Part shown: positions 16,829-25,524 of the stretch, in pieces
Layout of the letters: the number at the start of each line of letters is the position of its first letter
Position numbering within the stretch: position 1 is the stretch's first letter
The notes under the pieces: model-generated
Told to the model about the DNA's origin: nothing
The model's database searches: none
Seen by the model: the letters and a program-made list of their open reading frames with translations, nothing else
IMG/VR virus record: IMGVR_UViG_3300024255_000017
Span: 17,433-81,432 of that record
Length of the DNA: 64,000 bases
Direction: 5' to 3' (one strand)
Source of the DNA: a virus
Made by a program: the position numbers and the translations under genes

Positions 16829-18127
16829 ATGTATTCTAACGAACAACTTAATGCTATACATTCTTCAAAGATAGGTTTTGAATTTGAGTTTTTTTCAAAT
16901 GAAAATTTAGACCTTACTAAAGAAGGCTTAGCACAAACCTTAAACAAGGCAATTAGAGTAGAAGAAAAAGCTCATAGTGACTTTACACCTACTCAAGATA
17001 TCTTTAAATTAGAACCAGATAATTCCGGTGGTACTGGAATGATTGAACTGGTAACCGGGCCTCTGCCTTTTGTTGAAGCTAAGATAATTATGGCTAAAAC
17101 TTTAAAATGGATTAGAGAAAATGGAAAGACTAATGAAAGATGTTCAATCCATGTTAATATTGCATTTGATGGAAAAAAGCTAGGACCTATTGTTAATATG
17201 TCTAAATTAGATGTAGGTAAATTTGTACTTAACTTTGATGAAAACAAAGTATATGAAGCCTTTCCAAATAGAAGAGATTCTGTTTATGCAAAATCTATAA
17301 AGTTTATTGTACCTCTAAGTGGTATGACCCAACCATCACCAGAAAAAAATCTTTGGAAAAACTATATGTTTGTCAAAGAGAAGTATTATGGTATTAATTT
17401 TGAAAAGTTACAAAAGGGTTATATTGAATTTAGGTATCTTGGTGGTGCCGATTATGAAAAGAGGTATTCTACAATACTTTCAATGACCGAACATTTTATT
17501 ACTTCATTGTATGAAACTTTGGTTAATCCACAATACAATGAATCTGACTTAAAAGTTTTAGATAAGATTTTAGAAAAACATAAAACTGTTGTTGAATCTT
17601 ACAGAACCTATTCTTCATTTAAAGAAAAATTTCCGAAAGTTCATTTAATGATTGATCTAAAAACGTATGATCAAATTGTTGAAATGTATTACCCTAAAAT
17701 TAGAGAAAAGATTTTTGATTTAATTACTAGGGCTGATATGAATGAAGGATTAATTAATTATGATAGTGATACTGGAAGAATACAGATTAAAGATGCTAAG
17801 CTAATGAGATGTTTTGAAATAAGCGGTGTTGATATTGTTGATTCAGTTATTCAAGGAAATATAGTTAATTGTGATATCTTTGGATGTGACCTTAAGAATT
17901 CATCAGTATTTGAATCTAACTTATTTGGCGCGACTGTAGCAGAAGACTGTAAAATAGAAGAATCGTATGTTAGTAGAAATGTAATAGTCGAGAAAAGTTA
18001 TGTATTTGGAAAAAGAGGAGTATTCAGCGGAGAAATGGTTGGAGGTATTTTTAGACAAGGTAGAGCAACCCCTCTTGCAAGATTTGGTGATAATACTGAA
18101 GTAATAGAAATAGAAAAAATTAAGTAA
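16829..18127 (+). CDS. amidoligase (glutamine-synthetase-like fold) fused to beta-helix
   Basis: This 432-residue protein has an N-terminal amidoligase_2-type COOH-NH2 ligase domain of the glutamine-synthetase-like fold. Visible motifs are IGFEFEF (residues 15-21, metal/ATP-binding Glu pair), EPDNSGGTGMIELVTGPL, CSIHVNI and YIEFRYLGGADYEKR. From about 326 to 393 runs a pentapeptide-like array (GVDIVDSVIQGNIVNCDIFG and onward) predicted to be a short right-handed beta-helix. Such enzymes form amide or isopeptide bonds using ATP. Its place between S1-like and wedge genes suggests modification of a phage or host protein or a cell-wall peptide, but the substrate cannot be read from sequence. It is 4 bases from the next gene. 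Confidence 0.72.
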   Translation: MYSNEQLNAIHSSKIGFEFEFFSNENLDLTKEGLAQTLNKAIRVEEKAHSDFTPTQDIFKLEPDNSGGTGMIELVTGPLPFVEAKIIMAKTLKWIRENGKTNERCSIHVNIAFDGKKLGPIVNMSKLDVGKFVLNFDENKVYEAFPNRRDSVYAKSIKFIVPLSGMTQPSPEKNLWKNYMFVKEKYYGINFEKLQKGYIEFRYLGGADYEKRYSTILSMTEHFITSLYETLVNPQYNESDLKVLDKILEKHKTVVESYRTYSSFKEKFPKVHLMIDLKTYDQIVEMYYPKIREKIFDLITRADMNEGLINYDSDTGRIQIKDAKLMRCFEISGVDIVDSVIQGNIVNCDIFGCDLKNSSVFESNLFGATVAEDCKIEESYVSRNVIVEKSYVFGKRGVFSGEMVGGIFRQGRATPLARFGDNTEVIEIEKIK

Positions 18128-18131
18128 GAAT

Positions 18132-18998
18132 ATGGCTAGGAATAAAAGCTGGTGTAACCCAGATAACCAAGAATGTTTAGACGCACTCATAAAGGAAATT
18201 AATGATGATTTAACTGTAGGTTGTCAAATACCTTTTACTGTGCCTAAGAAAGAGTTGGCTCATATTATAACTAGAGCTAAAGATTATTTTTATAAAATAT
18301 ATGAAGATAGTGTAGAAGAAATGTTTATTGCATTACCGAGATCTGCCTGGGGTGAAGCTGAGTTTAGACAAGGTATTAGTCATAACAGTACAACTGGAGC
18401 TAATCCTAATAAGTTAACAGAGAAGGATGTGAATAATCCTAGAGGTGTTGTAAAAATGCCTTCTACTGTTTGGGCAGTTAATAATGTATTCCAAATAAAT
18501 GGATTCTCTGGTGAGGATGGTGGATTTGGAGATAGTTCATTTTCCGCAGGTGATCCTGACTTTTCATTAGATAAATTTATATACTCTGATGTATATGGAG
18601 CTGGGATTGGTTCAGAGGATTTAATGTACTATGTAATTAATTCAAAATTTATAGATAATGCAAGGCAGGTTTTACAAGCTCAGATATCATATAACTATAA
18701 TAGGTTAACTAAGAAGTTTAGATTTATGGGGGAGTTACCTAAAAATGGCGCATGTATATTTCAGGTTTATAATACTATTCCTGATTGTGATCTTTTTCAA
18801 GATGAAGCATTTATAAGATACTGCTGTGGTATGGCTAAGATTCAATTAGCTAGAATCGTAGGAACCTTTCAATTTAACCTACCAGGTAATATTACTATTA
18901 ATTATGATTTAATTTCTGGTGAAGGGAGAGAAGAAGTTGATAGAATAGTAGAAGAGATAAAAGGTGATGAAGGCGTGGATTACTTTTTCACTGGATAA
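18132..18998 (+). CDS. probable virion structural protein, unassigned
   Basis: This 288-residue soluble protein has a helical N-terminal part (PKKELAHIITRAKDYFYKIY), a Gly/Asp/Ser-rich middle and a C-terminal part with MAKIQLARIVGTFQFNLPGN then ITINYDLISGEGREEVDRIV. The last segment, beta strands followed by a Glu-rich helix, resembles neck or wedge proteins of T4-type phages, but I cannot name the counterpart. It lies 4 bases after the amidoligase gene and just before gp25, so it could be that enzyme's substrate or simply part of the wedge operon. Confidence 0.6.
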   Translation: MARNKSWCNPDNQECLDALIKEINDDLTVGCQIPFTVPKKELAHIITRAKDYFYKIYEDSVEEMFIALPRSAWGEAEFRQGISHNSTTGANPNKLTEKDVNNPRGVVKMPSTVWAVNNVFQINGFSGEDGGFGDSSFSAGDPDFSLDKFIYSDVYGAGIGSEDLMYYVINSKFIDNARQVLQAQISYNYNRLTKKFRFMGELPKNGACIFQVYNTIPDCDLFQDEAFIRYCCGMAKIQLARIVGTFQFNLPGNITINYDLISGEGREEVDRIVEEIKGDEGVDYFFTG

Positions 18999-19027
18999 AA
19001 TATAATCTAAGACCCTCAAAAAATGTA

Positions 19028-19054
19028 GAGAATATATAATAAAAGAATATTCTC
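19028..19054 (+). promoter_or_regulatory. promoter-like motif overlapping an 8-bp inverted repeat
   Basis: GAGAATAT (19028-19035) pairs with ATATTCTC (19047-19054). GAATATATA occupies 19030-19038 and the right arm ends one base before the ATG at 19056. The 26-base spacing from motif to start equals that before the genes at 16829, 31652 and 42878. Confidence 0.65.
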
Positions 19055-19055
19055 A

Positions 19056-19421
19056 ATGATAAAAGAAATATACAGTAGAGACATAGATGCACCGAAGTAC
19101 AATGATGATGTAATCGAGGTGACAGATCAATTACAACAGCTTATTCTTAAGATTGAGAATTGTTTGTTTACAAGACAAGGTGATGTTTTAGGTTCTCCTA
19201 ACATGGGATGTAATTTAGATGATCTTGTCTTTTCTTTGGTATTAAACGAATCGGTTATTTCCCAAAGGATTAGTAACCAAATTCAGTCATATTGCTTAAA
19301 CAGTAGTAGTTCTGCTTTTGGGTTAGATGTAAGAGTACAATTTTACAGCACAGTAGATAGAAACGGTTGTTTAGTTGATATTTATATAAATGAAGAGAGA
19401 GTCATTGGGGCTTTATTTTAA
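19056..19421 (+). CDS. 25: baseplate wedge protein gp25
   Basis: This 121-residue protein matches the GPW/gp25 family in size (T4 gp25, 132 residues) and pattern: a helix with TDQLQQLILKIENCLFTRQG, the segment DVLGSPNMGCNLDDLVF, and a C-terminal beta pair (GLDVRVQFYS, LVDIYINEE). gp25 sits at the core of the wedge and nucleates sheath assembly in contractile systems. It is followed 14 bases later by the gp6 gene, the canonical 25-6 order. The usual acidic Glu of the family's early motif is replaced by Asp (TRQGD). Confidence 0.82.
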   Translation: MIKEIYSRDIDAPKYNDDVIEVTDQLQQLILKIENCLFTRQGDVLGSPNMGCNLDDLVFSLVLNESVISQRISNQIQSYCLNSSSSAFGLDVRVQFYSTVDRNGCLVDIYINEERVIGALF

Positions 19422-19435
19422 AAATAAAATAGTTA

Positions 19436-21292
19436 ATGTCATTTTTTAGTAAAACAAGAATAAAGGCAACAGAGTTATTCTTTGATGCATTTCAATATTT
19501 ACAACGTCAGTATGACCAAGCTGGTGAGGTGTTTACTCCTGCTTCTCCATTTGGACAAATACTTACAGTGGTTGCAAACCTAGGTGAGTTAATTTTATTT
19601 TATATTGAAGCAGTAGCAACTGAGCTTAATATTAGTAGAGCTAGAAATATTGAATCAATATATGGATTATCAAGATTAACTGGTCATGATCCTACTAGAG
19701 GTATATCTTCACAAGGTATAATTGGATTAAGATTAAACACATCTGCTGCAACTCTTGTTGAAGGGGATTTTGTTCAAATACTAAATTACGTAGAATTAGA
19801 AGTTGGTCAAAACAACCTATCTTACTTTTTAAAATTTGATAGTGATTATATTAGATTAGAAAAAACTACAAGATCATTTGTAAATGTACAATTAATTCAA
19901 GGTGAAAGAGAAGATCAAAAATTTACTGGTACTGGCTTAGATTTACAGAGTTACAATTTAACTACCAAAGATCCAACTGACCAATATATGGTTAGCATAC
20001 ATGTTGATGGTAAGCTATGGAAAAATGTAAATTCATTATATGACATGAATAACGGTGAGGAAGCTGTTATGGTAAAAACAAGTGTAAATGGTGGAATAAC
20101 AATTTTCTTTGGTAATAAGCAATTTGGAGAACCGCCTGCTTTAGGATCTATTATAAAAGTTACATATGTAAAAACTAGAGGATCTGCTGGTAATATAGGT
20201 GGTAAAAATATAGATTTAAAATTTAAAGATCCTGGTACGGATTCACAAGGGAACGAGGTTAATTTAGATGAAGTACTATCATTAAATATTGTAAGAAATC
20301 CTATGTTCGGTTCTGATAGTGAAGATCCACAGTTTACAAGATTGATTGCACCGTATCAAAGTAATTCATTTGTTTTAGCCAATCCTAATAATTACATTTA
20401 CTATTTAAGTAAGTATGACTTCTTTTCTTTCGTAGATGCATATAATACTAAAGATGACCAGTATTTGGATGATGACAATATTATATACTTATTTTTAATA
20501 CCTGATATTGCTAAAAAGATAACAAGTGATAGAGATTATTTTAATGTTCCTGTTGAAGAGTTCACATTAACAGCAGATGAAAAAGAAATGGTATATGAAA
20601 TTTTAAATGAGAGCGGTAGACAAATAGTTACAGCTGAAGTTAGAATTAATGATCCTGTAGTTAAAAGATATGCAATGAATATTGTTATAAGATATGTGGA
20701 AGGTTTTGATAAAGACGAAATACATGCATCTATAAGAGAGCAACTTAGTACATATTTTATATACATAAACAGAAGAGATAGAATTCCTAGATCAGATATT
20801 ATTTCAATTATTGAAAATGTAGATGGTGTAGATTCTGTAAATGTATTCTTTATTTCTGAAGAGAACGAAAAAGCAATAAGAGATGGTTTTTATGAAGTAC
20901 CGGTTTATGGTACAGATCCAGTAACCGATCAAAGAGTATTAATAGAAACTAATAAAATTACCATTAGAGGTGATGAAGATCCACAGTTAGGATTAGATGA
21001 GTTTGGTGATGTTGTTATTGGACCTGAGGATTTAGCAATCATAAGAGGTGGTTGGGATGATAGGAATGGATCATTCTATGAAGCAACACCTAACAAGAAT
21101 GCACTAAGTTCACTTAACATATTCTTTAAAGGTACCATACCTAATAACCTTTATAATAAAACTCAGCAAGCTAAGTTTAATGATCTTAAGAGAAGTAGAG
21201 GAACTACGATTGCAACGGGAGGTAACTCAAGAAGCACTAACACTGGAAGATTACAAGATAATCCTACATTAAAAGCAATAAGAGGAAAATAA
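19436..21292 (+). CDS. 6: baseplate wedge protein gp6 (baseplate J-like)
   Basis: This 618-residue protein (T4 gp6 has 660) dimerises to form the iris-like ring of the baseplate. The N-terminal helical region contains FDAFQYLQRQYDQAGEVFTP and then ARNIESIYGLSRLTGHDPTR, typical of baseplate-J proteins. A Gly-rich beta domain follows (VNGGITIFFGNKQFGEPPAL), then the C-terminal J-like alpha/beta region with VRYVEGFDKDE-type strands and RRDRIPRSDIISIIENVDGV. The last 70 residues are polar and probably flexible. It follows gp25 and precedes a small gene and a gp7-sized gene. Confidence 0.82.
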   Translation: MSFFSKTRIKATELFFDAFQYLQRQYDQAGEVFTPASPFGQILTVVANLGELILFYIEAVATELNISRARNIESIYGLSRLTGHDPTRGISSQGIIGLRLNTSAATLVEGDFVQILNYVELEVGQNNLSYFLKFDSDYIRLEKTTRSFVNVQLIQGEREDQKFTGTGLDLQSYNLTTKDPTDQYMVSIHVDGKLWKNVNSLYDMNNGEEAVMVKTSVNGGITIFFGNKQFGEPPALGSIIKVTYVKTRGSAGNIGGKNIDLKFKDPGTDSQGNEVNLDEVLSLNIVRNPMFGSDSEDPQFTRLIAPYQSNSFVLANPNNYIYYLSKYDFFSFVDAYNTKDDQYLDDDNIIYLFLIPDIAKKITSDRDYFNVPVEEFTLTADEKEMVYEILNESGRQIVTAEVRINDPVVKRYAMNIVIRYVEGFDKDEIHASIREQLSTYFIYINRRDRIPRSDIISIIENVDGVDSVNVFFISEENEKAIRDGFYEVPVYGTDPVTDQRVLIETNKITIRGDEDPQLGLDEFGDVVIGPEDLAIIRGGWDDRNGSFYEATPNKNALSSLNIFFKGTIPNNLYNKTQQAKFNDLKRSRGTTIATGGNSRSTNTGRLQDNPTLKAIRGK

Positions 21293-21293
21293 T

Positions 21294-21563
21294 ATGAATA
21301 TAGCCACAGAGAAAAGAACCGGTATGCCTAGTGTCTACAAAGCTACCTATGAAGAAGGCTGGGAGTTAAAAAACCTAGGTAATGACTATAATGAAAATTT
21401 AATGAGAAATTCATTTTCAAATTATATGTTTAGGAATGAAAGACTTTCAACCTTTTTAGATTCTTACTTAAAGCCTATTATGACATTTTGGATTAATAAA
21501 GTAAAATACCTTAGAATCTATTATAACTTTGGCGTGCCTAAAGATTACCAAAAAATAAATTAA
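21294..21563 (+). CDS. small unknown wedge-operon protein
   Basis: This 89-residue protein sits between gp6 and a gp7-sized gene with one-base gaps on each side, so it is surely co-expressed with the wedge. It is rich in aromatic residues (SNYMFRNERLSTFLDSYLKP, then WINKVKYLRIYYNFGVPK) and probably helical. There is no signal peptide. I do not recognise the family. A small wedge clamp or an assembly chaperone would fit the position. Confidence 0.62.
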   Translation: MNIATEKRTGMPSVYKATYEEGWELKNLGNDYNENLMRNSFSNYMFRNERLSTFLDSYLKPIMTFWINKVKYLRIYYNFGVPKDYQKIN

Positions 21564-21564
21564 G

Positions 21565-24500
21565 ATGGTTAATAACTGGAAACATTTAAATTTCTTTGAT
21601 AAAGGTGGTAAGTATCTTAATTTTGATTATGACCCATCCGAAGATAGATGGTCAGGTACTATGTACTTACCTGAAGTGTCTATAGGTTTATTTGAAGTTG
21701 GTCAAATTTTTATATTAGAAGAGTTTGTAAATAGAAATACTAATCTAAAGGAGTTTGGCTTTCCTCATGGTGTTGAGGTTGCAACAGGTACTACTGGGTC
21801 TACTGGTGGAGTTTGTGAATGGACCGCTGAATGGGAAACAACAGATCCTAATGAAATATTCTTATTTCAATTTGACATGGATTTTAATACAGGTACACAG
21901 ACCTCTTTAGAGATGGAAGCTGATGGTCCACCTTTAGAAATTATAACAGAATTAGAAATATCATTAAATTCAGATCCTACTGAAACTATTGATCCTCAAG
22001 GGTATACCGTTACTGATGTAATTAACGCTGAGGCATTACAGCTCAATGTTGCAATAAGGTCAGAAAAAGAAAATACATTTAAAAGAACATTACTTATAAA
22101 GGATAGCTGCACAGATAAAATTATTGCAGAAATATTAATATATGGAGAGACTACTGGTGAAGACGAAAGATTAAGAGTTATGACTCAGAATATGGGTTAT
22201 AATATTTTAGAATCAGATAGTGAAATATTTAGAAATACAAATATAAAAGAACTGCTGCCTGACTTTGATGAGGTTAATTTGAAGAGAAAGGAAATTATGA
22301 TGGAAGGTTATAATATCTATCCATTCATCGGTTCTTATAAAGGTTTAATAAATGCAATAAAGTTTTTTGGATATGATACTTTAAAAGTTAGAGAGTTCTG
22401 GAAAAACGTTGATGCTAATTCACCGATGTTTGGCAAATACATTATGAGTAATGATATTGATGTTTTTGAACCAACGGTTCAACTAAATGATAAAAAAATA
22501 ACTTTACCTAATAAAAGGTTTAGAAAAACTAGTTTGTTTAGTTTAGTTTATAGAATTAATAACATTGTGCCTAATAGATTTGATGAAGAGTCATTACCTA
22601 TAACTGAAGAGAATTATGATTTTACTATTGAAGAAATTTTAATTAAGTTATTTGGATTAAAGAAAAAATTAGAAAATGAATTTTTACCACTTAATGCTAG
22701 AATTAAAGATATAACAGGTGAGGCTGATTTTTTCGGATTACTTGAAGTTGTTAATACATTAAGTAGAAATGATAAAAGAGAAATTGTAGCAGGTATAGAT
22801 ACCAACTTTAAATTGTCAACTGAAGATTGTATATACATGGAGGACCTAAGATCATTTAGTTCATTCTGTCTAGCATCAGAAGGGATAGTTGATGAAGCTA
22901 TTGTTAATTTTTGTAATGCTTATATTGCACCACTCTCACCGGTTAATGCAATAGGTAGAAATTTATTGTTAGGTCCAACTACACCAGGACAGGTTTACCC
23001 ACCATCACCAATAGGACCGGATTTTAATGGACCTATGGGAATCCCATATGATGGAAGTAATGTTACAATAGCAGGATTAGCTGATGCATTTTTAGCATAC
23101 TTTACTAGATATGCACCAGATTTAAATAAGGTTGGAGCGTGGCCTGATGGGGAGTCTTCATACTATCTTCCAGATAAACCAGGTATACCAGTTGGTGCAA
23201 TGACAATTTTAGAAAACGATTCTTTTAATAATATAACTTGGGATAATGTTGATTCTACTTGGGACCAGTTAAATGATGCCAATAAATTCTTTACATTTGA
23301 TATAGATCCACAGGGTGTTGCTGCAGGCGATGTATTTACAATTAATGACCCAGACACTAACACAGGAGCTACATATACTGCTGTTCTTGGTGATACTGAT
23401 ACTGATGTAAGAAATGCTTTATATAATCAACTTATAGCATTGAGTAATTTATTTAACCAACCGTGGATATGGTGGGATATTACAAAAGAGACTGGTGTAA
23501 CCGGGGATGTTCTTAGATTATTTGGTCAAAATGTAGATAGATTAAAAGTAACATGCCAATCATCATTTGGGTCTGCTTTGCTATTTAACCAATTACCAGG
23601 TGAAACGTTATTTACTTGGGATGGTATTGAACGTGGAAATTTTGAAGAAATAGAATGGACAATTTATAAGGAAGAGACTGATATTTCTCCATCATACTAC
23701 AAGGTATTTAGAGGACCTCTATCACAGTATAATAAATTGCCAATAATATTACCGTATGTTGGAACATATAGTGTAGAGATGAAGCTATTTGATCTGTATA
23801 ACAATATATCATCTAATGTAAAGACTGATTTTATTTGTGTAGAAAATAGAGAGGTTGAATATTCAGGTTGGTACCAAGCAAGGAAAGCTAACTATAGCTG
23901 GAACAGCGAGGCTAAAGAAGTTTGGAATAATTATGGCTCATTATGGAATTTACCTATTACACCTAGTGTTACATGGGATGAAGAAAGTCCTAGCTTATAT
24001 GAATCACTTGATAGGGTTAATGCTATTCTTAATAACTTTGGTTTAGGTGCTTCACCAGACTTTCAATTATTGAATTACCAAGATGATGGTAAAGCTAGTT
24101 TTAGTGGCCCATACAGATGGGATAATTTAACAACGGGTGGTTGGAACGATACTTATCATTTATGGTGGGATATGACTAGTACATCTGGTGATACTCCTGC
24201 ATTCTTTCAGTTTAAAGAAGTTCAACCAGAAACATATTTAAAAATTACAGCATTAAACGGAGATACAGCAGAACATTATTTTGACTCTTCTATAACTACA
24301 TTAGCTGAAGCAGCCGCTGATTTAAATGTAAGTACTAATACTATTATTAATAAGTATGTATATAATGTTGTATATGACGCATCTAATAATCAGATGTTTG
24401 TACAAGCAGTTTGTAGATATTTTGGGTTACATGGAGATTTTAAAAATGTGGATATAGTATATGCAGACGGTGATAATGTTTGCCCATCTACTGGAACCGG

Positions 24501-24852
24501 TTCACCGTGGCCAACTGGAGATGACAATTGTCCTAGTTTAATTTATAGAAAAGGACAAAGTGTAGCAAGCAACCCGACATGGAACACTGCTAAGTTTATA
24601 AATAATGGAAAGACTTTACCAAAAATGACTTGGCTTATGTTTGTTTATGATAAATGTAAGATACCTGGTAAAGGTAAGCCTAGATGGATAATTAAGAATA
24701 CAACTAACTCCAGCATGGCTGATATATATTTTGAGAGTAAATACTTAACTTATTTGTTTAAGAATTCAGGGAAATATGAAATCACCCTTGAACTTACTGA
24801 TACGAATGGGAATAAATATAAAAAGAATAGAAATATTCTAGTAATTAAATAA
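21565..24852 (+). CDS. large baseplate wedge protein, possible gp7 counterpart
   Basis: This 1095-residue protein lies after gp25 and gp6 where T4 has gp7 (1032 residues), and the similar length supports a wedge role. No family motif is certain. The N-terminus (NFFDKGGKYLNFDYDPSEDR) is followed by beta-rich segments, a helical stretch at about 225-290 (YNIYPFIGSYKGLINAIKFF), a Pro-rich linker near 470-500, and several Ig-like beta domains in the second half (YSVEMKLFDLYNNISSNVKT; at the end KYEITLELTDTNGNKYKKNR). The repeated PKD/Ig-like ends are a feature of surface-exposed tail proteins. Confidence 0.62.
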   Translation: MVNNWKHLNFFDKGGKYLNFDYDPSEDRWSGTMYLPEVSIGLFEVGQIFILEEFVNRNTNLKEFGFPHGVEVATGTTGSTGGVCEWTAEWETTDPNEIFLFQFDMDFNTGTQTSLEMEADGPPLEIITELEISLNSDPTETIDPQGYTVTDVINAEALQLNVAIRSEKENTFKRTLLIKDSCTDKIIAEILIYGETTGEDERLRVMTQNMGYNILESDSEIFRNTNIKELLPDFDEVNLKRKEIMMEGYNIYPFIGSYKGLINAIKFFGYDTLKVREFWKNVDANSPMFGKYIMSNDIDVFEPTVQLNDKKITLPNKRFRKTSLFSLVYRINNIVPNRFDEESLPITEENYDFTIEEILIKLFGLKKKLENEFLPLNARIKDITGEADFFGLLEVVNTLSRNDKREIVAGIDTNFKLSTEDCIYMEDLRSFSSFCLASEGIVDEAIVNFCNAYIAPLSPVNAIGRNLLLGPTTPGQVYPPSPIGPDFNGPMGIPYDGSNVTIAGLADAFLAYFTRYAPDLNKVGAWPDGESSYYLPDKPGIPVGAMTILENDSFNNITWDNVDSTWDQLNDANKFFTFDIDPQGVAAGDVFTINDPDTNTGATYTAVLGDTDTDVRNALYNQLIALSNLFNQPWIWWDITKETGVTGDVLRLFGQNVDRLKVTCQSSFGSALLFNQLPGETLFTWDGIERGNFEEIEWTIYKEETDISPSYYKVFRGPLSQYNKLPIILPYVGTYSVEMKLFDLYNNISSNVKTDFICVENREVEYSGWYQARKANYSWNSEAKEVWNNYGSLWNLPITPSVTWDEESPSLYESLDRVNAILNNFGLGASPDFQLLNYQDDGKASFSGPYRWDNLTTGGWNDTYHLWWDMTSTSGDTPAFFQFKEVQPETYLKITALNGDTAEHYFDSSITTLAEAAADLNVSTNTIINKYVYNVVYDASNNQMFVQAVCRYFGLHGDFKNVDIVYADGDNVCPSTGTGSPWPTGDDNCPSLIYRKGQSVASNPTWNTAKFINNGKTLPKMTWLMFVYDKCKIPGKGKPRWIIKNTTNSSMADIYFESKYLTYLFKNSGKYEITLELTDTNGNKYKKNRNILVIK

Positions 24853-24861
24853 AGAAAAGAA

Positions 24862-25506
24862 ATGGCAATTAGCGTAACAGAAATTCTTGGAACAGATTCG
24901 TTATCCGGATCCAGACTGGTATTGAATGATAACTTCAATATCTTGACCAGTGAAATTAATGCAATGGAGGTTTATTTTAATCCTACCGCAGGAACACTCA
25001 GTAATCTACAAAACGTGCAAACAGAAGCACTAAGAGTAGGTTTAAGTACTGTTCTATTAGACATTAATGCTTCTACATTTGATGTATTAACAAATGTTAA
25101 TATGACAGGTAATCTTAACCTTAATGGTGGAGGATTATTTAGAAATGATGTAGATCCACAAACATTAAACGATGGTTTTGCAACAGGGTTACCTGGTGTA
25201 ATTACTGTTGGTACAAGTACAGCAATACCACCATATACAGTGGAGAGAGTTGGAAATAGTACCGGTACTGTAGTAACTATACAGCTTAATGATGGTGCAA
25301 TTGGTCAAGAATTATTTTTTGTATACTCCGAAGCACAAACAGGATTGATCACTATCCAAGGTGCATCTACTCCATTAGTACTACCAGGTGGTACTAAAAT
25401 TGATTTAGATGCGCAAGGTAAAACTGCTCACCTACTTTGTGTAGACGATGGTACAGGAAATGGGGTTTGGTTCTTAGTAGGTGGAACTGGTTATACAATA
25501 AGTTAA
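24862..25506 (+). CDS. fibre/baseplate attachment protein
   Basis: This 214-residue protein has an N-terminus (AISVTEILGTDSLSGSRLVL, then NDNFNILTSEINAM) that resembles the N-terminus of the collagen-like protein at 36264 (AITIQELIASDTVSQAVDKI, then NFNFDQL). The shared module is likely a baseplate-docking segment. A short helix, a Gly/Asn beta region and a compact C-terminal beta domain (GNSTGTVVTIQLNDGAIGQE) follow. It may correspond functionally to T4 gp8/gp9/gp10-type peripheral proteins, but I see no direct similarity. Confidence 0.58.
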   Translation: MAISVTEILGTDSLSGSRLVLNDNFNILTSEINAMEVYFNPTAGTLSNLQNVQTEALRVGLSTVLLDINASTFDVLTNVNMTGNLNLNGGGLFRNDVDPQTLNDGFATGLPGVITVGTSTAIPPYTVERVGNSTGTVVTIQLNDGAIGQELFFVYSEAQTGLITIQGASTPLVLPGGTKIDLDAQGKTAHLLCVDDGTGNGVWFLVGGTGYTIS

Positions 25507-25524
25507 TAAAAAGAAAAACGATAC

